Below, piece after piece: positions 45,130 through 57,436 of a stretch of 64,000 nt of DNA. Under the pieces are notes generated by a model that was not told where the DNA came from, did not search any database, and worked only from the letters and a program-made list of their open reading frames with translations. A program made the position numbers and the translations under genes. The DNA is from Leucogyrophana mollusca (lineage: Eukaryota; Basidiomycota; Agaricomycetes; Boletales): the NCBI GenBank assembly GCA_021014945.1, contig MU266327.1, forward strand, positions 551,493 to 615,492, in the 5' to 3' direction. Position 1 is the first letter of the stretch, and each line of letters begins with the position of its first letter.

Positions 45130-46081
45130 ATGGGTCAAACACGTTCGTCCAGCAATCCTTGCATTCTGATCTAACGCCCTGAATCGCGCCCGGCATTGGA
45201 TAGCTTCACAGTTTATGGAGGACATGCAGAAGCGGTCCAACTGTATGTCGCTGCGCATCTATCTTTCTCTGCCTTCGCGTTGAATGCCCCGCGATGGTAT
45301 AGTTACCGCTAGCGAGCTGGAACGGCTAAAGAAGCGCTTCATGAAGCTGGATAGGTACGTCTGTCGTAGGACGACTGTGAACTCACCCTTATTGGACCCT
45401 ACAACCAGCGACGGCTCAGGATCTATAGACCGCGAAGAGTTTCTGCAAATACCACAAATAGCCACGAACCCACTATCATCGCGAATGATAGCCATTTTTG
45501 ACGAAGAGTGCGTCTTTGTGTGCGGCAGAGCACACCCACAGAATACTTATACTGTGCCTCGATAGTGGTGGAGGAACCGTTGATTTCCAGGAATTCGTCG
45601 GGGGCTTAAGCGCGTTCAGTAGTCGAGGCGGGCGAGAAGAGAAATTGCGTTGTGCGTCCAGCCCGGGGCTCTCTCTGACCTTCGAACGCCGTTCCTCACG
45701 CACTTGTTTTAACAGTCGCGTTCAAGGTCTATGATGTCGACCGAGATGGCTACATCTCGAACGGAGAGTTGTTCCTTGTGTTGAAGATGATGGTGGGGAA
45801 CAACCTAAAGGTGCTGTCTCCTCCATTCCTGGCGTGAAGGATACACTTACGCCACCTTTCTTTCCCTTGCATTCAGGACCAGCAATTGCAGCAAATCGTC
45901 GACAAGACGATCATGGAAGGCGACCAAGACGGCGATGGCAAGTTAAGTTTTGAGGAATTTGCACAAATGGTGTCGAACACGGTAAGCGCGTCTCCGTCCA
46001 TCTATGCAAGTGATGCCTGATTCGAAAGTCTCGCTCGGCTAGGATATTGTGAAACAAATGACGCTAGAGGATCTATTCTGA
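45130..46081 (+). CDS. CNB1: Calcineurin regulatory subunit B
   Basis: ATG at 45130; a 13-base first coding exon ends before a GTTCGT donor and joins to give [20 protein letters not shown], with Gly2 suited to N-myristoylation. Then [14 protein letters not shown] and four EF-hand loops: [38 protein letters not shown] and [13 protein letters not shown], each with the expected acidic positions. Ends [13 protein letters not shown]. About 175 residues, seven or eight exons. Ca2+-binding regulatory subunit of the calcineurin phosphatase, which controls stress and morphogenesis responses in fungi. The first splice is my reconstruction; the rest is firm. Confidence 0.95.
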
Positions 46082-47149
46082 TCCGACCCCAGCTGTATAA
46101 TATCCCTTGTTCACGCTAGTTATCCCAAACCGTGCCCGTCCTGCTGCGTATCCTGCAACACCGCTCCTCCAGCGCATACCCATCTGACCGGTTTTCCCTC
46201 CGCTGTACCTCTCGCTTCACACGTACTCCTGTTATTTCCATCTCGTCACCCTCGTTCCCACTTTCAACGTACCGTCACGAAATCGACATATAGCCACGAC
46301 TGTAATAGCTTGTTTGTATGTTATACACGCGCACCCATGCGGAGACCAGCTAAAGTTATCCTTTCGAATCTCGAAGCTCAAGAAGGGTGTGGAGATTTTT
46401 CGCGAACTGAGAATTCATCGTGGGCATAGCAAACTCAGGCATGGAATCAAGAAACACTGGGCTCGGAGGAGAAAAATCACAATTGCGCGTCTATTAGGGG
46501 ATGGGATATCAGCGAGGCTAATTGCCTAGTGGTACGCATACTAATCGTACTGCTAAATTAACGAGACACGAGAGTTACAAACAACAGTAATGAGACACCA
46601 AAGACTGAAGTGGAGACGCGGGGAAATATCGCACTCGCAAGCGTGAGTGGAGCAGTCCGAAACTCTGGGGTGCATATTCGTACCACTCTTCGACGTGAGA
46701 TACGTACGTACATGCCGTATAAGTGTGAGGATCTACAACAGGTGTTGATCAAAAAAAGCACGCAAGATGGTGGAACATTTAATCAACATCGGCGGATAGA
46801 ACTTTAAACGTGAATAATTGATATCTGTGCGAACGCGCTGGGTGGGTTCGGCTCCAGATGGGCAGATGGGATTGGCGTTGTACATTGCAATGGCTTGCTC
46901 GAAAAGGAGGTGTACGTGTTCCAGCGTAACAGGGAGAGTGACTGAAGTGTGCTGGTGGCTGTTATTGATCGATCGTAGATCTTCCAACGTGGCCCACGGT
47001 CCGGAGCTTCCAATAGTTGAGACCTCCGACGCCAAACACAGGGTCGTCACGCGACACGGAGGTGAGTGGTGGTACATCGTTACAAAGGCAGGTGAGGTGG
47101 GCTGATTTGGAATAAGTTAAGTAGGAGCCCTAAATGGTTCGTTGTAGCC
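46082..47149. other. Convergent intergenic, no supported gene
   Basis: About 1.07 kb between the cnb1 stop and the stop of the next minus-strand gene. A minus frame at 46733-47077 (LEDLRSINNSHQHTSVTLPV) is protein-like but lacks a clear start and may be a 3' extension or chance. Confidence 0.4.
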
Positions 47150-47913
47150 TTAGCGCTCAAAGGCCGTAGAGGTTCGGACTGCCATGGGCTGAGCATGTGT
47201 CTCCCAGCGTGACTGGTGGCCCATTAAAAAGGGTGATTGCGTCGAGGGTCGCCCCACGTGCCCAAGATACGATGACTGGGAGGGAACTTGGGCAGCCTGG
47301 AGTTGTGCGATGTAGAAGGGATCCTGCGCGGTGAAGAGCGATTCAGTCGTTGGTGTCACATTGTATGAAGGCGGTGGTGCTGGGGGATAGTTAGAGGGCT
47401 TTGAGGGGTGCTGCATGCCCTGAGGGTGTCTAGCGTAGAAGCTAGGTGTTTGGGGTGACGATGGTGTGAGTATATCCTCGACCATCCGCTCGTCCTCTTC
47501 TGTCTCATCCAGATCGCACCAGGCTTCATCAACACTTGCGCGGCGCGGGTACGAATTGGCAAAGCTACTACTCCGACGGCGGGTAGCGTCTGAAGAAGGA
47601 TACCCACTACTGGGCCAGCTGAAGCTTGAGGAAGGTGTACGTCCCGTAGGAGTGGTGCAATGCTGGATATGGCCGGGATCGCGTCTTGGAACTGTGTTTT
47701 GGGTGTACGGGGAAGAGGAGCATGAAGGCGACGAAAACTGGTGCGCAAAAAGCGTTTGTGCCAGCTGAGCCTTTACGGTAGGAAGCACGACGTCAGATAA
47801 GGGACGTGGCTCTCGCACTCTTCACGTACCTGGAGTGCTGCGAGGTCTATGGCCTCTTGGCCGATGTGGTTCGCGGAAAGCGAAGCTACAAGGTCGTCTA
47901 CGGATACGCTCAT
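47150..47913 (-). CDS. Low-complexity Pro/Ser-rich protein, unknown
   Basis: ATG at 47913 gives MSVSVDDLVASLSANHIGQE then AIDLAALQ; a ~58-base intron follows and the frame resumes AQLAQTLFAHQFSSPSCSSS. The ~230-residue product is disordered, rich in Ser, Pro, Gln and Thr, with an acidic patch (VDEAWCDLDETEEDERMVED) and a repeated SPQTPSFYARHPQGM/PPAPPPSYNVTP style, ending TSTAFER. The short N-terminal helix could be an interaction motif. No family recognised. The clean intron and intact frame support a real gene. Confidence 0.65.
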
Positions 47914-48368
47914 TGTTGTGGTAGGGAACAAGAAGAAAAGGCGATGTAGATTTATGCGAGGCTATACTGGCCAGGGACTTGGGTGGCGCTGGATGAGGAG
48001 AGCAAAGTGTTAGAGGCTGTATAAATCCATCAGAAAACACATGCATCCCTGAAACGTAGCAATACTCGGTCCGTGCCGCCGCCACCCCCGCCGGCATCCC
48101 CCGGCATCCACCTTGCACGTCCTCAATTTTTTTGATCTTCTCCAGCTTTTCTTAGACCTTTCTTCCCCGCCCATGCTTGGCTTTCAATTTTATGAGACGG
48201 TGAACAGCTGAACCGGTGAGAAGATTTCTGCAATCCAGTCCCCTGGGATTTCGTCGTGAACTTGTCGGACCGCCGCCTTCGCGGGAGTATCAGGATCATC
48301 CCGAGCAGACAGCCTGTGTCCAATTCGCAAAAGATATCCAAGCGGCTCGATAGTGGCCGCTTAGACGC
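47914..48368. other. Intergenic, no gene seen
   Basis: 455 bases holding the promoter of the low-complexity gene. A run of GCCGCCACCCCCGCC occurs near 48076-48090. Confidence 0.4.
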
Positions 48369-49174
48369 TCAAGGTTCTGGCTGTGTGCAAGGCAAATGAA
48401 AGTTCTTGATGCCATGCGTCATTGCATGAGGCAACAATATATTCTCGTCTCTCCCCGCATCTTTCCCCAACACCAGTATATATCTCGTTTTCTGCACACA
48501 AGCACGGTCAGTTTTTCATAAAGGTCGTCATCAAGCAAAGCGCCAAAATCTGCACTCACCAGGGCGAGGTTAAAGTATCTCTCCGACTCTCCCGCGGAGC
48601 CAAATGATACCGTTGCGCTCTGATGCTCCCGCAAGAGTGAGCTATATTTGCCGTCGATAGCTGTAGGATCATGACGCCCTACGACTGCGCGTCGAAGCGT
48701 GCCCAAGGTCAGGCACCTGCAAGTAAAGTTATTTTGGAGTTGCCTCTGGAATTGCGACGTGCATATCCCCCCTTGCGCCCCGAGAGTTGTTGTGCGGCCC
48801 GCTCTACCATCCGCTGTCTCTTCTGCTCCTAAGCGGGTGGTCTGCACGGAAGCGAAGCGGAACGTTCTTGAATTCACGAATGAAAATGACACGTTGCAAG
48901 AATCGGAATATCGGCGGCCCTTTCTCCCCCCAGCGCTGAGTGCTGAAGAGACGTGTCTGGGCTTATCGATAAGCATTCAGCCAACATCCAGTACGTGTCT
49001 TACCGGGCATCGTGTCCTCTTCCAGGGCAGCCTAACGCCTATGTAGGAGTCTGCTGGCAGGTTCTTATTACGTGCAGCAGCCAGCCCAGCCCTGAGATAT
49101 AAGTCGGAGGACTGCCGTTCGCCCTTTGGCCTCAAGGCCACGACACGGAGGTGCGAATCCGGTGTCATGGCCAC
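48369..49174 (-). CDS. Possible small multi-exon gene, unknown
   Basis: ATG at 49174 or 49168 opens TPDSHLRVVALRPKGERQSS and DLYLRAGLAAARNKNLPADS. A second frame further down reads CLTLGTLRRAVVGRHDPTAI and SATVSFGSAGESERYFNLAL, then a good GTGAGT...TGTGCAG intron joins KTRYILVLGKDAGRDENILL and HAMTHGIKNFHLPCTQPEP with a stop at 48369. The last junction is convincing; how the first part joins (between ~49050 and ~48900) is not clear. No family recognised. Confidence 0.35.
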
Positions 49175-49846
49175 TGAGTTCCTAGATCATGCTCGCTCGC
49201 ACCTCGTTTTTCCTGAAGCTACTGGCAGGAGCTATTCCGTTTCGACCTTTGTACCCGCGATCAGACATCTCTTATCTGCAAACGTGATGGATTTTGTAGT
49301 TCATCCGTTCGGCCGTCGACGTCGTCGCAAGGACCTTTCCCCCCTCGGCCCCACGGCTAGGTATGAATAATATATACTGTGAAATCCTGATTCGATACTC
49401 GGACTGGGTATCCGTCCCGTCCCGTCGCCGCGGAACCCTTCCGCTGGTCGTGACAGTCGCCTCACTCTCGTCATTGCACACAGATGAGAAGGTCTGTAAC
49501 GTAGCAAACTTTTTTGCAGGGCAATCCAGAAAACTTAATCCTTATTGGTATAGAGCGTCTTGCAAAAGCACTTCACACATAACGACAGCGCATTTCGATG
49601 ATGTGGCATGTAAACCCGCATACACATGTGACACATTCCTGCAACGCCACCCCCTTCATTGACGTCCTGAGTCGGTATATCTACCTCAGAAGTACTAATA
49701 TCAGGCAGAAGGCCTCTTTGTCAACCCTGGTTGGTAGAGCAATCAAATTCCCCGCGCACATACATACTAGCATATTACAGCCTGGCGAGGAAGAAGATAG
49801 CCTGACCCCACAGCGCGGCAGGTTGACCTACACTTGAAGGCAACTA
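49175..49846. other. Intergenic, no supported gene
   Basis: A + frame from 49167 reads HLVFPEATGRSYSVSTFVPA but has no further support. Nothing else recognised. Confidence 0.35.
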
Positions 49847-51582
49847 TCATTGCGTAAACGGTCGTCCCGTGTAGAACACGTCTTGCGCGATAGGTCCTGG
49901 CACACAAGGACCCCCCAAACGACGCAATGTCGCCCTCGCGAAGCTCGCCGATGGGTAAGGCCTATGTTGAGTGTCACAGCCCCCTTCAACGGTTGGCCTC
50001 GAGTGCTTACTCCACGTGACACCTTGGTCCCCGTCGCCTTCGTTTCGGTGACAGACGTAAATGTGACGCCAGTCTTCGTAGGTCTCTAGAGAGGGGCACT
50101 TCTGGGCGAATAAGGGGAGAGATTTTTCGATGCGGGGCTGCATGTTGATAGTACGCAGGTCTTTCAATTCTGAGAAGACGTTCGCCCACTCGGACTGCAT
50201 GTTCACATTTAAGCGCTCATACGGGCCAGATATCGTGAAATATTACCAAAGTTAGATGAGCGACACTTCCTTCTCGCGTGGATCCCACATCGACCCATTG
50301 AAGATGAGGGACAGCCTTGAATAGTAACCCTAGCTCGTCCATCCCTTCGTGGTCGTGCAAAGCCAAATGTGTTATGGCGCTGTGTTGGCGGAGGCTCACC
50401 AAAAACTCCTCCCTCCAAGGTGAACGAGTGACCAGTTTCTCCATCTCAAGATAGTCGACATCATTCGACTCGTCGTCTGTGTCGTCGCCATTTAAATCAT
50501 CTTCGGGTTCGAACTCCATGAGGTAATAATCCTCCAGCTTGACTTCCTCGTGGACCTCGACTCCGGCTAACAGGTAGAGTGGGCGAGCGGACGGACGAGC
50601 CAAGATACGTGCCGCTTGATATGATGTACAGTGTAGATGCATGAGGTTTGGCAAAGCTCCCTCAGGTAATTCTATCTCACCCCATCGTCTTCCGCCCATC
50701 ATAGAAGATAGACGAAGGCTGACGAGGGTTGGGTGTGCTGAGAGGAATGCATTTAGAGCCTTTGGCGTACAGCTCGCATCGAGGAATGTGATCTCGCGGA
50801 GCCGATCCCAGTGAGCTCGGGAAAGGAGCTGGCTGACGTTGATTAGGGAAATACTGGTGCAGAAGTCCAAGTTCAAGTTCTATAGGTCAAATGTCCAATG
50901 AGATCGTCGCCCCTGACAATGGGCACATTGTGGCACACCTCAATGTTGGGCATATTGTCGATTAACATTGTCTGTAATGATTCGAGACGCGTCCTATCAG
51001 ACTCATTATCAAGGTCATTCAGGGAGTACGTCTTCAGGTTGAAACTCGTCAGATTCCTGAGTTGAAGGAACTATTCAAAATGGAAACTGGGTTTAGGGGC
51101 CTGGGTGATGGTACACAACCTTGGGAGCTCACCTCTTTTACGTCGAGAGCGAATGTGCTATGGTTTGTGTTTTCGCCATCGTTTTCACCATCACTTCTGT
51201 TGTCTACGAGTCGTATGGATCCTACGCGAAGCTTCGCAATGGTACTCCATACACCTCCCTCGCCAGTGATACGTGGTCCTGGGATTCGTTTCCATACAAA
51301 ACGCTCAAGGTGGTTCAACTGAGCGAGAGCGGAGATGAATTCTTGCTCGAGGGTGTTTTCATCATCTGTGGCCTCCTCTGCAGCAAACAAGAAGTCGTCG
51401 AGTGACAGTCCAGGGGGGATGAGATCAGGAATCCGCGCTTCAGTCACGCCCATCGGGGAATCAGGGTTGATTTCGAGCATCTGCACTTGCTCCGCAATAT
51501 GTTTGTTGGCTGGGTCTGCTAGTGCTTTCCAGAGGGCGAGGGTGCTAAGTTTACATCGTATATGATGGACCGCTGAAGTCAT
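49847..51582 (-). CDS. F-box/LRR-like protein (N-terminus uncertain)
   Basis: From an ATG at 51582 the frame reads KLSTLALWKALADPANKHIA, then IPDLIPPGLSLDDFLFAAEE and LNHLERFVWKRIPGPRITGE. After introns, LRNLTSFNLKTYSLNDL, VSQLLSRAHWDRLREITFLD, LNAFLSAHPTLVSLRLSSMM, LPNLMHLHCTSYQAARIL, an acidic patch, HSAITHLALHDHEGMDELGL and, after another intron, LKDLRTINMQPRI and SLETYEDWRHIYVC, ending at 49847. These are irregular LRR units as found in agaricomycete F-box proteins. A canonical F-box is not seen; exons upstream (to ~51733, LTTIYNHHENSTTDETG) may complete the N-terminus. Function unknown. Confidence 0.68.
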
Positions 51583-52291
51583 AGTGGGAGTCTGAGATGG
51601 GGTCCTCCTTCGGTGAATCCTTATGAACTAGAATCATACTTCTGGGGATCAGAAAGCACTGCAATATTTGTCCTGTTTCATCAGTCGTGGAGTTCTCGTG
51701 ATGGTTGTAGATGGTTGTGAGCCGCTGCGGCAACGCGGTGCTGCGTTAGTTTCTGCTATTTTTTTTTGACGCAAGAGCAATTATAATTGATGGTGTCAAT
51801 GATCTCATATTATGTATACTATTAGTCAACGACTCGAAGTTCAAGCAAGAACTGCGATATACAGAAAATTAGGTGCAGTATGTGTTTTGAAGTTATATCG
51901 ACCGCCACCATGAGTTAGCTACTAGGATAAGGATACTCGGAATGAAGGTTGAGGCTATAGTTATCATTGCAACAACGGGCGTCGACGTATCATCGCCAAT
52001 AACAACGATGGTCCGCGCTGAATGAATGTATACATGTTGTATGCGCCAGATTCCGCCGTCATCCCACTGATACCGTGTGTGCAGATGTGCAAAGCGATGG
52101 ATGTCATAGATTTGGGCGCGCGCCGGGGGTAGACCTGGCGCTTCCCATAGCGGTCTGCAATGAAACCCGTGAGGGATCGATTGAAGCTTCAGCGGTATGC
52201 CCTTGCAGAAAGGGGAATAAGCCGACGGTGCCGTTCATCATGTAACCGTCGGGCTCTTCACGATACGGGAAAGTTCGTTTCCATGTGTTCG
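51583..52291. other. Intergenic, no gene beyond a possible upstream exon
   Basis: 51583-51733 may encode the N-terminus of the F-box/LRR-like gene. The rest is AT-rich and lacks coding signs. Confidence 0.4.
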
Positions 52292-53918
52292 TCACCTCCC
52301 AAGGGAAAAGTCCCCCATTAAATCGGTTTGTTGCGACTCCTCAGGTTGGCGTGGCGCCATGGTCGTGAGTTCAAATTCCGTGTGTAGCTCTCTGGGGGCA
52401 AAGTGTTCGCGCATGTTGAGCAGGAGACGATTTCCAAGCAAAGAAGGCAAAGCCGCCGACCATCTGATGGACAAGTATCAGGTCAACTACAAAGAGCTAC
52501 AACAGGATAGACGTGCGGCATGAATATGTTGATGTAATCTGGAAAGTGGGCCCAGACGATGGTTGACGCCGTCAGCTCTACAAAAATACTGCACAAATTG
52601 AGGTGAGTTAGCCTGAACTTTCAAATGAGAGAATGACCATACACAAAAAAATAAACCAAGCTAGAAGGACATTGATCAAGCAAAATTACGAGCAAAAAGC
52701 CGAGAACACGCACCTGTCTCTTGCGAGCATTGCAGAAAGGCTACCGTGTCCCCGGATGCTGTACAAAGCCTTTCTCAGAACAAGCGTGCACAGGATTGGC
52801 TCCACTATGAGGGCTGGAGTCCAGAAGAGAGCGGAAAGCGGAAGGAGACCTTCGTAGGAGCATCCGGTGGGGGTAGAAATTATTGGAAGGTCTGCCCGAG
52901 ATTAAATCAGTACGACGTACAAGTCTCAGAGGGTTACGCGTACTCTCAATGCTCGAAAGTGTCATTACGATAAGCGCAATCATGGTTGCGACCTCAAGGG
53001 CGCTCGTGGCCACGAGGAAATAATACATTTTGCGGCTTCTTCCATAAATCGCCCACACCTGGGCCAGTCATGGTTGGAGAGACGGTTGTGTGAGAGTCAA
53101 TACGGAGTGGAACGATACTCACTCGTAATTGCAATATTGCTGAATAGGAGAGATATGAAATCCATTTCGGACAGACTGTACAGGGAAGCTCACCTTGGAC
53201 GGAGACGGTCATGAGGAGAGTACTACTCAGGAGATGTCAAACAAGAAGCCCAGGAGACGAAGGACTGGCTCACATCACATCATCGAAGATCAAGTAGATG
53301 ATACATCTAGTCGACGATAGCTGAAGATGAATGCATTGACTATGAAGCTGGTACACTTGCATCTGCGCAGACGGTCAATGCACGAAGGGCTCGAAGAACA
53401 GGGTGATGCTGACTTTGGATGACACAACGCCACTCGGCGATAGCGGGACTATAGACAACCCTTAGTGAAGTATCGTCCCAATCGATTATTTGACCCTACT
53501 CATGTCGAACGTCAACCATATAAGAGCCAGCCAGCCATTCTGCAAGAGAGGATCGGTATTGCATTGCACCAAGGGACCACATTGATACGCACGAAGATAT
53601 ATAGGTATTTTACCCAGTTCCTCTTGTGAGACCAGATAAGATCGATCTGGACAACGACTTCACCGCCGATAGCAAGTTACACCCAATACGGCGACTCACC
53701 TCTGCACCAAAAACGATAACTGGGTATCGTCGATTAGTGCTCTGTGTAACGCAATATCGATTAGGCGAGAAGACGTACAGCGCTCGTATATGAGGAGTCC
53801 AAGAGCTCCTGCTCGCGACTGTTTGCCAATATCCACTTGGTGCCTGGAGTCAATTTAGCTCATAAGGCACCAGCAGGCACTCACAAGCTCGAACGACGGA
53901 GACGGGAAGGGAAGACAT
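52292..53918 (-). CDS. DUF6533-type multi-pass membrane protein
   Basis: ATG at 53918 (MSSLPVSVVRA), then GALGLLIYER and, after introns, VQIDLIWSHKRNWVKYLYIF, the characteristic EVxLIWxxxWxxxKxLYxxxRY segment of this agaricomycete family. Later exons give WAIYGRSRKMYYFLVATSAL then EVATMIALIVMTLSS (the family's YAIWGRSRK helix) and the C-terminal GNRLLLNMREHFAPRELHTE with a polar tail ending GDFSLGR at 52292. Seven membrane segments are expected, but I cannot trace all exons, so internal structure is approximate. No function is known for the family. Confidence 0.65.
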
Positions 53919-54828
53919 GGCGCTCATCGTCGCTGACAAGAGCCGAGACTGGGGATTTGGCCCATGTATCAGCTCTAGCTATTTAACTCTAAGCGTGCAG
54001 GTCAAGGTTAGTCGTATAGAGCAAGTATGAAGCTTGAAGCGTCAGTGGACCTATTGCACCAGCCTATGGGTTCTTTTTCATCCGCTGTAGGTATGGAAGG
54101 ATCCGAGGTGGAGTTAAAGGATGATTGTCAAGTTACCGGGGGGCGCCATTGGGATTCATTCGGCAAGAACTTCACAAACACGGGCCACACCGCATGCACG
54201 CAAAATAGCGATTGTGCTTGACGTCTTAGAATAGGTCTGCTTCTGATTCAGCGGACTCAGCATAGCTTAAGCTATTGCGCATATGCCGGAGACTCACCGG
54301 TTTGGTACAAATCGATCACAGATGCGCGTCCTCCAGCGACGGGAATCATGCCCAGATGTGTTGAATCCAGTTCGAAGCTTATCCGTCCATTTTTAGGTGC
54401 GGGGAATGTGGAAGAAAGGGTCGAACACTACAAACCGGCGTGAGCAATTCCTTTGTAAAGTGGCAATAACATGCTAGATAGGCGCGAAATGACATTCACG
54501 CAGTGTAGGTTTCCGATTTACATATGCTGCTGGTACACAAGAGTACTTTGTGGATGGTGCTCGTGGAGCGCCCGCGGATACACAGAACATAAAATTATTT
54601 CGTATGGTTCCGCAGAGTACGCGATAGGCGCCCAGAGATGCTGGTGGCGACAGGATCTGGTCCATCTGAGGAATAAGTGCAACCAAGAAATTCGCAATGT
54701 TGATCGTGGAACGTGTGGGTCGCACATCGCCGGGACTTGGGGGCCAAAACCCAGCAACCGCAGACCTATCTCAGTAAAGATTCTTCTAAGATTGATTGCG
54801 GCCTACGAGAACATCATTGAAATTTGAA
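53919..54828. other. Intergenic, no supported gene
   Basis: Open frames of 80-118 codons exist on both strands at 54471-54827 but contradict each other, and none shows a motif. Confidence 0.4.
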
Positions 54829-56356
54829 CTACCGCTTGGCCCGCTTCCCTCCCTGACACGGCGCTCAATCATTTGGAGATGTTAGTCATAGAAAGGGACT
54901 CACCGCCTCTTCAATATCCATTCCATCATCCCAGTCCCTTTTCAGTGATTGATTCCCCCGCGAGTCCGTATCCATATCATCATCGTCTAAATTTCTTTCG
55001 TCTGACAGTGACGTGGAGTCCAAGGAAGGACACCTCCATAGATTGATTTTAGAATCTTCGCCGCCCGTGACGAGGATCTCGTTCTATGTGATAAATCGTA
55101 AGCTTGTGAAAGGGCGATCACGCCGAAAATCATTTACATCTTGATCCCAGTGCAGTGATCGCACCACTCCTGCGTGACCGCTTGTCCAGGTTGAATGCAA
55201 AGACCACGAAGCCGCCGAGTTTGACAAGTTTGAGCTCGATATAAGGGCTACGTCACCTCTGGAGTGCAAATCTCAAATCTCGACATACACTTAGGTGGTC
55301 GGTCTTACTCGTTGGATCCAACGAAAACGCCAAGTCCGCTATCCAATCTCCCGTCGTTGTGGCAGCCGATGAGATAGTCAGTCACCCATGTTCGCTGCTG
55401 ATTATGAACAGAGGGGCTGCGAATATCCAAATCTGACAATGGGTCGAGCTGGGATGTCGTCAGAGGAATATTGCGGGAATTACAAGATGAGAGTACCTCA
55501 TTCGACCAGCAACTGAATGTCTCCATATCACTGGCAGCCCATACACGAGTTCCTGATTGAGTATGCACCCAGCCTGCTTGTGATACACTGCAACCCCAGT
55601 TACCAACGTGCAAAACAGCTTCGTCTTCGTCTGGTTCATGGGCATCAGATATACTGACCAGCCCGTCAGATGACACGGACAACAGAACGTCGCTCGGAGC
55701 CGAAGAAGAAGCTCGTTTGCAGAAATGAACCGCTGTGATATCATCCGAATGCGTCGAACCGTGGGTGCGCAATGGAGCGACGGGATTGCGTGGATCCCTA
55801 CGCAGCCGGTCAAGTGATATGACATGACTGCCAGCTATTTCTCACCCTCACCAGTAGAGAACAAACGCGTCTTCTTTCTGCAGATCAGTCCCTGCAGCAA
55901 TGGTCAAGCCATCATTAGATGCATCGCAGGAAAGGAGTGCCTGCGATCTGCCCGAAGATGTCACTGTAAAGGAAGAAAACCTTCTAAGCCGTCAAACGCC
56001 AATTGGTTGTGTCGAACTTTTGACGACATACTTTTTACACTGACCGCACCAGATCGTTCGTCCCATGCCTTGACACAGCCGTCCTTTCCTGAGGAAAGAA
56101 GCATCTGCCGATTAGAGCCCGCAAGATTTGTAATGGTTCGTAGGGATGTATTAGCAGTTTCATGGCCTTGAAGAGTTTGCACGCATTGCAAAGATGGCTT
56201 GTCAAACAGAAAGATTGCATTTGATGGCGCCGAGGCGGATGCGGCGTAAAAATTGTCCAAGGACGCAAGAGAAAGGATATAACTCTGGTTAGGAAGGGTA
56301 TGAGACTTGATGATAGTGTTCGTTGTTTTGAACGAAGGGGATTCCAGCAGCGACAT
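54829..56356 (-). CDS. WDR89-like WD40 protein
   Basis: ATG at 56356 (MSLLESPSFKTTNTIIKSHT). WD40 units: SYILSLASLDNFYAASASAP, IFLFDKPSLQCVQTLQGHET, MLLSSGKDGCVKAWDERSG, LLSCDASNDGLTIAAGTDLQ, HSDDITAVHFCKRASSSAPS, DVLLSVSSDGLVSISDAHEP, ETFSCWSNE, TWVTDYLIGCHNDGRLDSGL and GVVRSLHWDQD followed by NEILVTGGEDSKINLWRCPS. Then an acidic segment and a last intron joining to GGKRAKR and the stop at 54829; this short basic end is common in the family. Eight to nine exons. WDR89 homologues are conserved but little studied. Confidence 0.85.
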
Positions 56357-56817
56357 TGGGGAATAAACCAAATTTCTCTTCAGGTTGACTCCGAGTCGAA
56401 GAAGGGAGCTTGATTATACGGAGGTATTCTAATCTGGGACATGACTTTCGGCCAAGCTGGTGATGGCGGCCGACGCGTTGCCGTTCTTGGCCCAGACCGG
56501 ACCAGGCACCGGGACCATTAGTCAGCGGATTATCTCGTTGCGAGGGTCGCAGTAATTTCGATTCTTACTCTCCCCCATCATTATCCTCAAGCTTATACAT
56601 AACACAAGTCGTCGAGCTTTGCTGCCCGCTACGACTTTTCGTTTGTTCGACACCGGCAAACCCTCACATTCTTTTGAATCACTCTCTTTTTCTGTCGCAA
56701 CGGCCACGTACCTTTTCCACCAATTTCGGTCACTCCAAGATTTCCCAGACCTGAGAAGCCGTCTGAAATAACCATCCTATCGAAGCCTTCTGATCTAATC
56801 CGACGTCAATTGCAGTC
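56357..56817. promoter_or_regulatory. Divergent promoter region of wdr89 and the single-pass protein
   Basis: 461 bases between two divergent start codons. No gene or obvious core promoter element seen. Confidence 0.35.
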
Positions 56818-57436
56818 ATGGCTCGTCGTGGTGAGTCGCAGAGTTGCATAGCTCTGAAGCCTCCCGGTTATGACATTGCCGTGCGTCTGCCAGCTCCTCG
56901 AATTCATCGTTTGCCTCAGCGTCTGGACTACAACCTGATCCCTGCACCATTGGGTAAGTTGACACGAAGTTCTAATTAATACTCTGATTGACTTCGTCCC
57001 AGATCTATCTCTTCCGCTGGCTACGGAAAAGTCACCTTTGCCAGCTATCATCGTGACGCCTTCCTCCCCGACCATGGAGTCGGAATATTACATCGCCTTC
57101 CTCACACCCCCACCCAAACCATCCATCCGCGAGCGGTTCTCGCTGTTTCTTGAACCCTTTCATACACAGCTTCCACTCAAGGCTCGGACCGCAATCATCA
57201 TATCCCTCCTTCTCTTTGTCCTGGTGTGCCATCTTCTGGCCCATCTGGCCGTTCATCGACCGCATCTTGACTTCTATCCGTCTTCCGACAACGTTACATC
57301 ATTCGGGGTAGATGCCCACCCGACCCAGAGTCCTTTCTGGGATTTTATCGACCTAAAGTCGTTGTGGGGACCACCCTTGACTGGAGAAAGGCGAAGCTTT
57401 ATTGTCGAGGATTTATCACAGCCGGCGTTGCGCTGA
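56818..57436 (+). CDS. Small single-pass membrane protein, unknown
   Basis: ATG at 56818 (MARRGESQSCIALKPPGYDI), an intron after PAPL, then LSLPLATEKSPLPAIIVTPS, SEYYIAFLTPPPKPSIRERF, one hydrophobic helix TAIIISLLLFVLVCHLLAHL at about residue 115, and a short lumenal or external tail HPTQSPFWDFIDLKSLWGPP ending SQPALR. About 185 residues. The Pro-rich N-terminal half with a central helix suggests a signal-anchored or tail-region protein. I do not recognise it. Confidence 0.65.

Noticed and set aside
49080..49170. GGTGCGAATCC resembling a tRNA T-arm
   Set aside because: No A box, and it overlaps a protein-like frame on the other strand.
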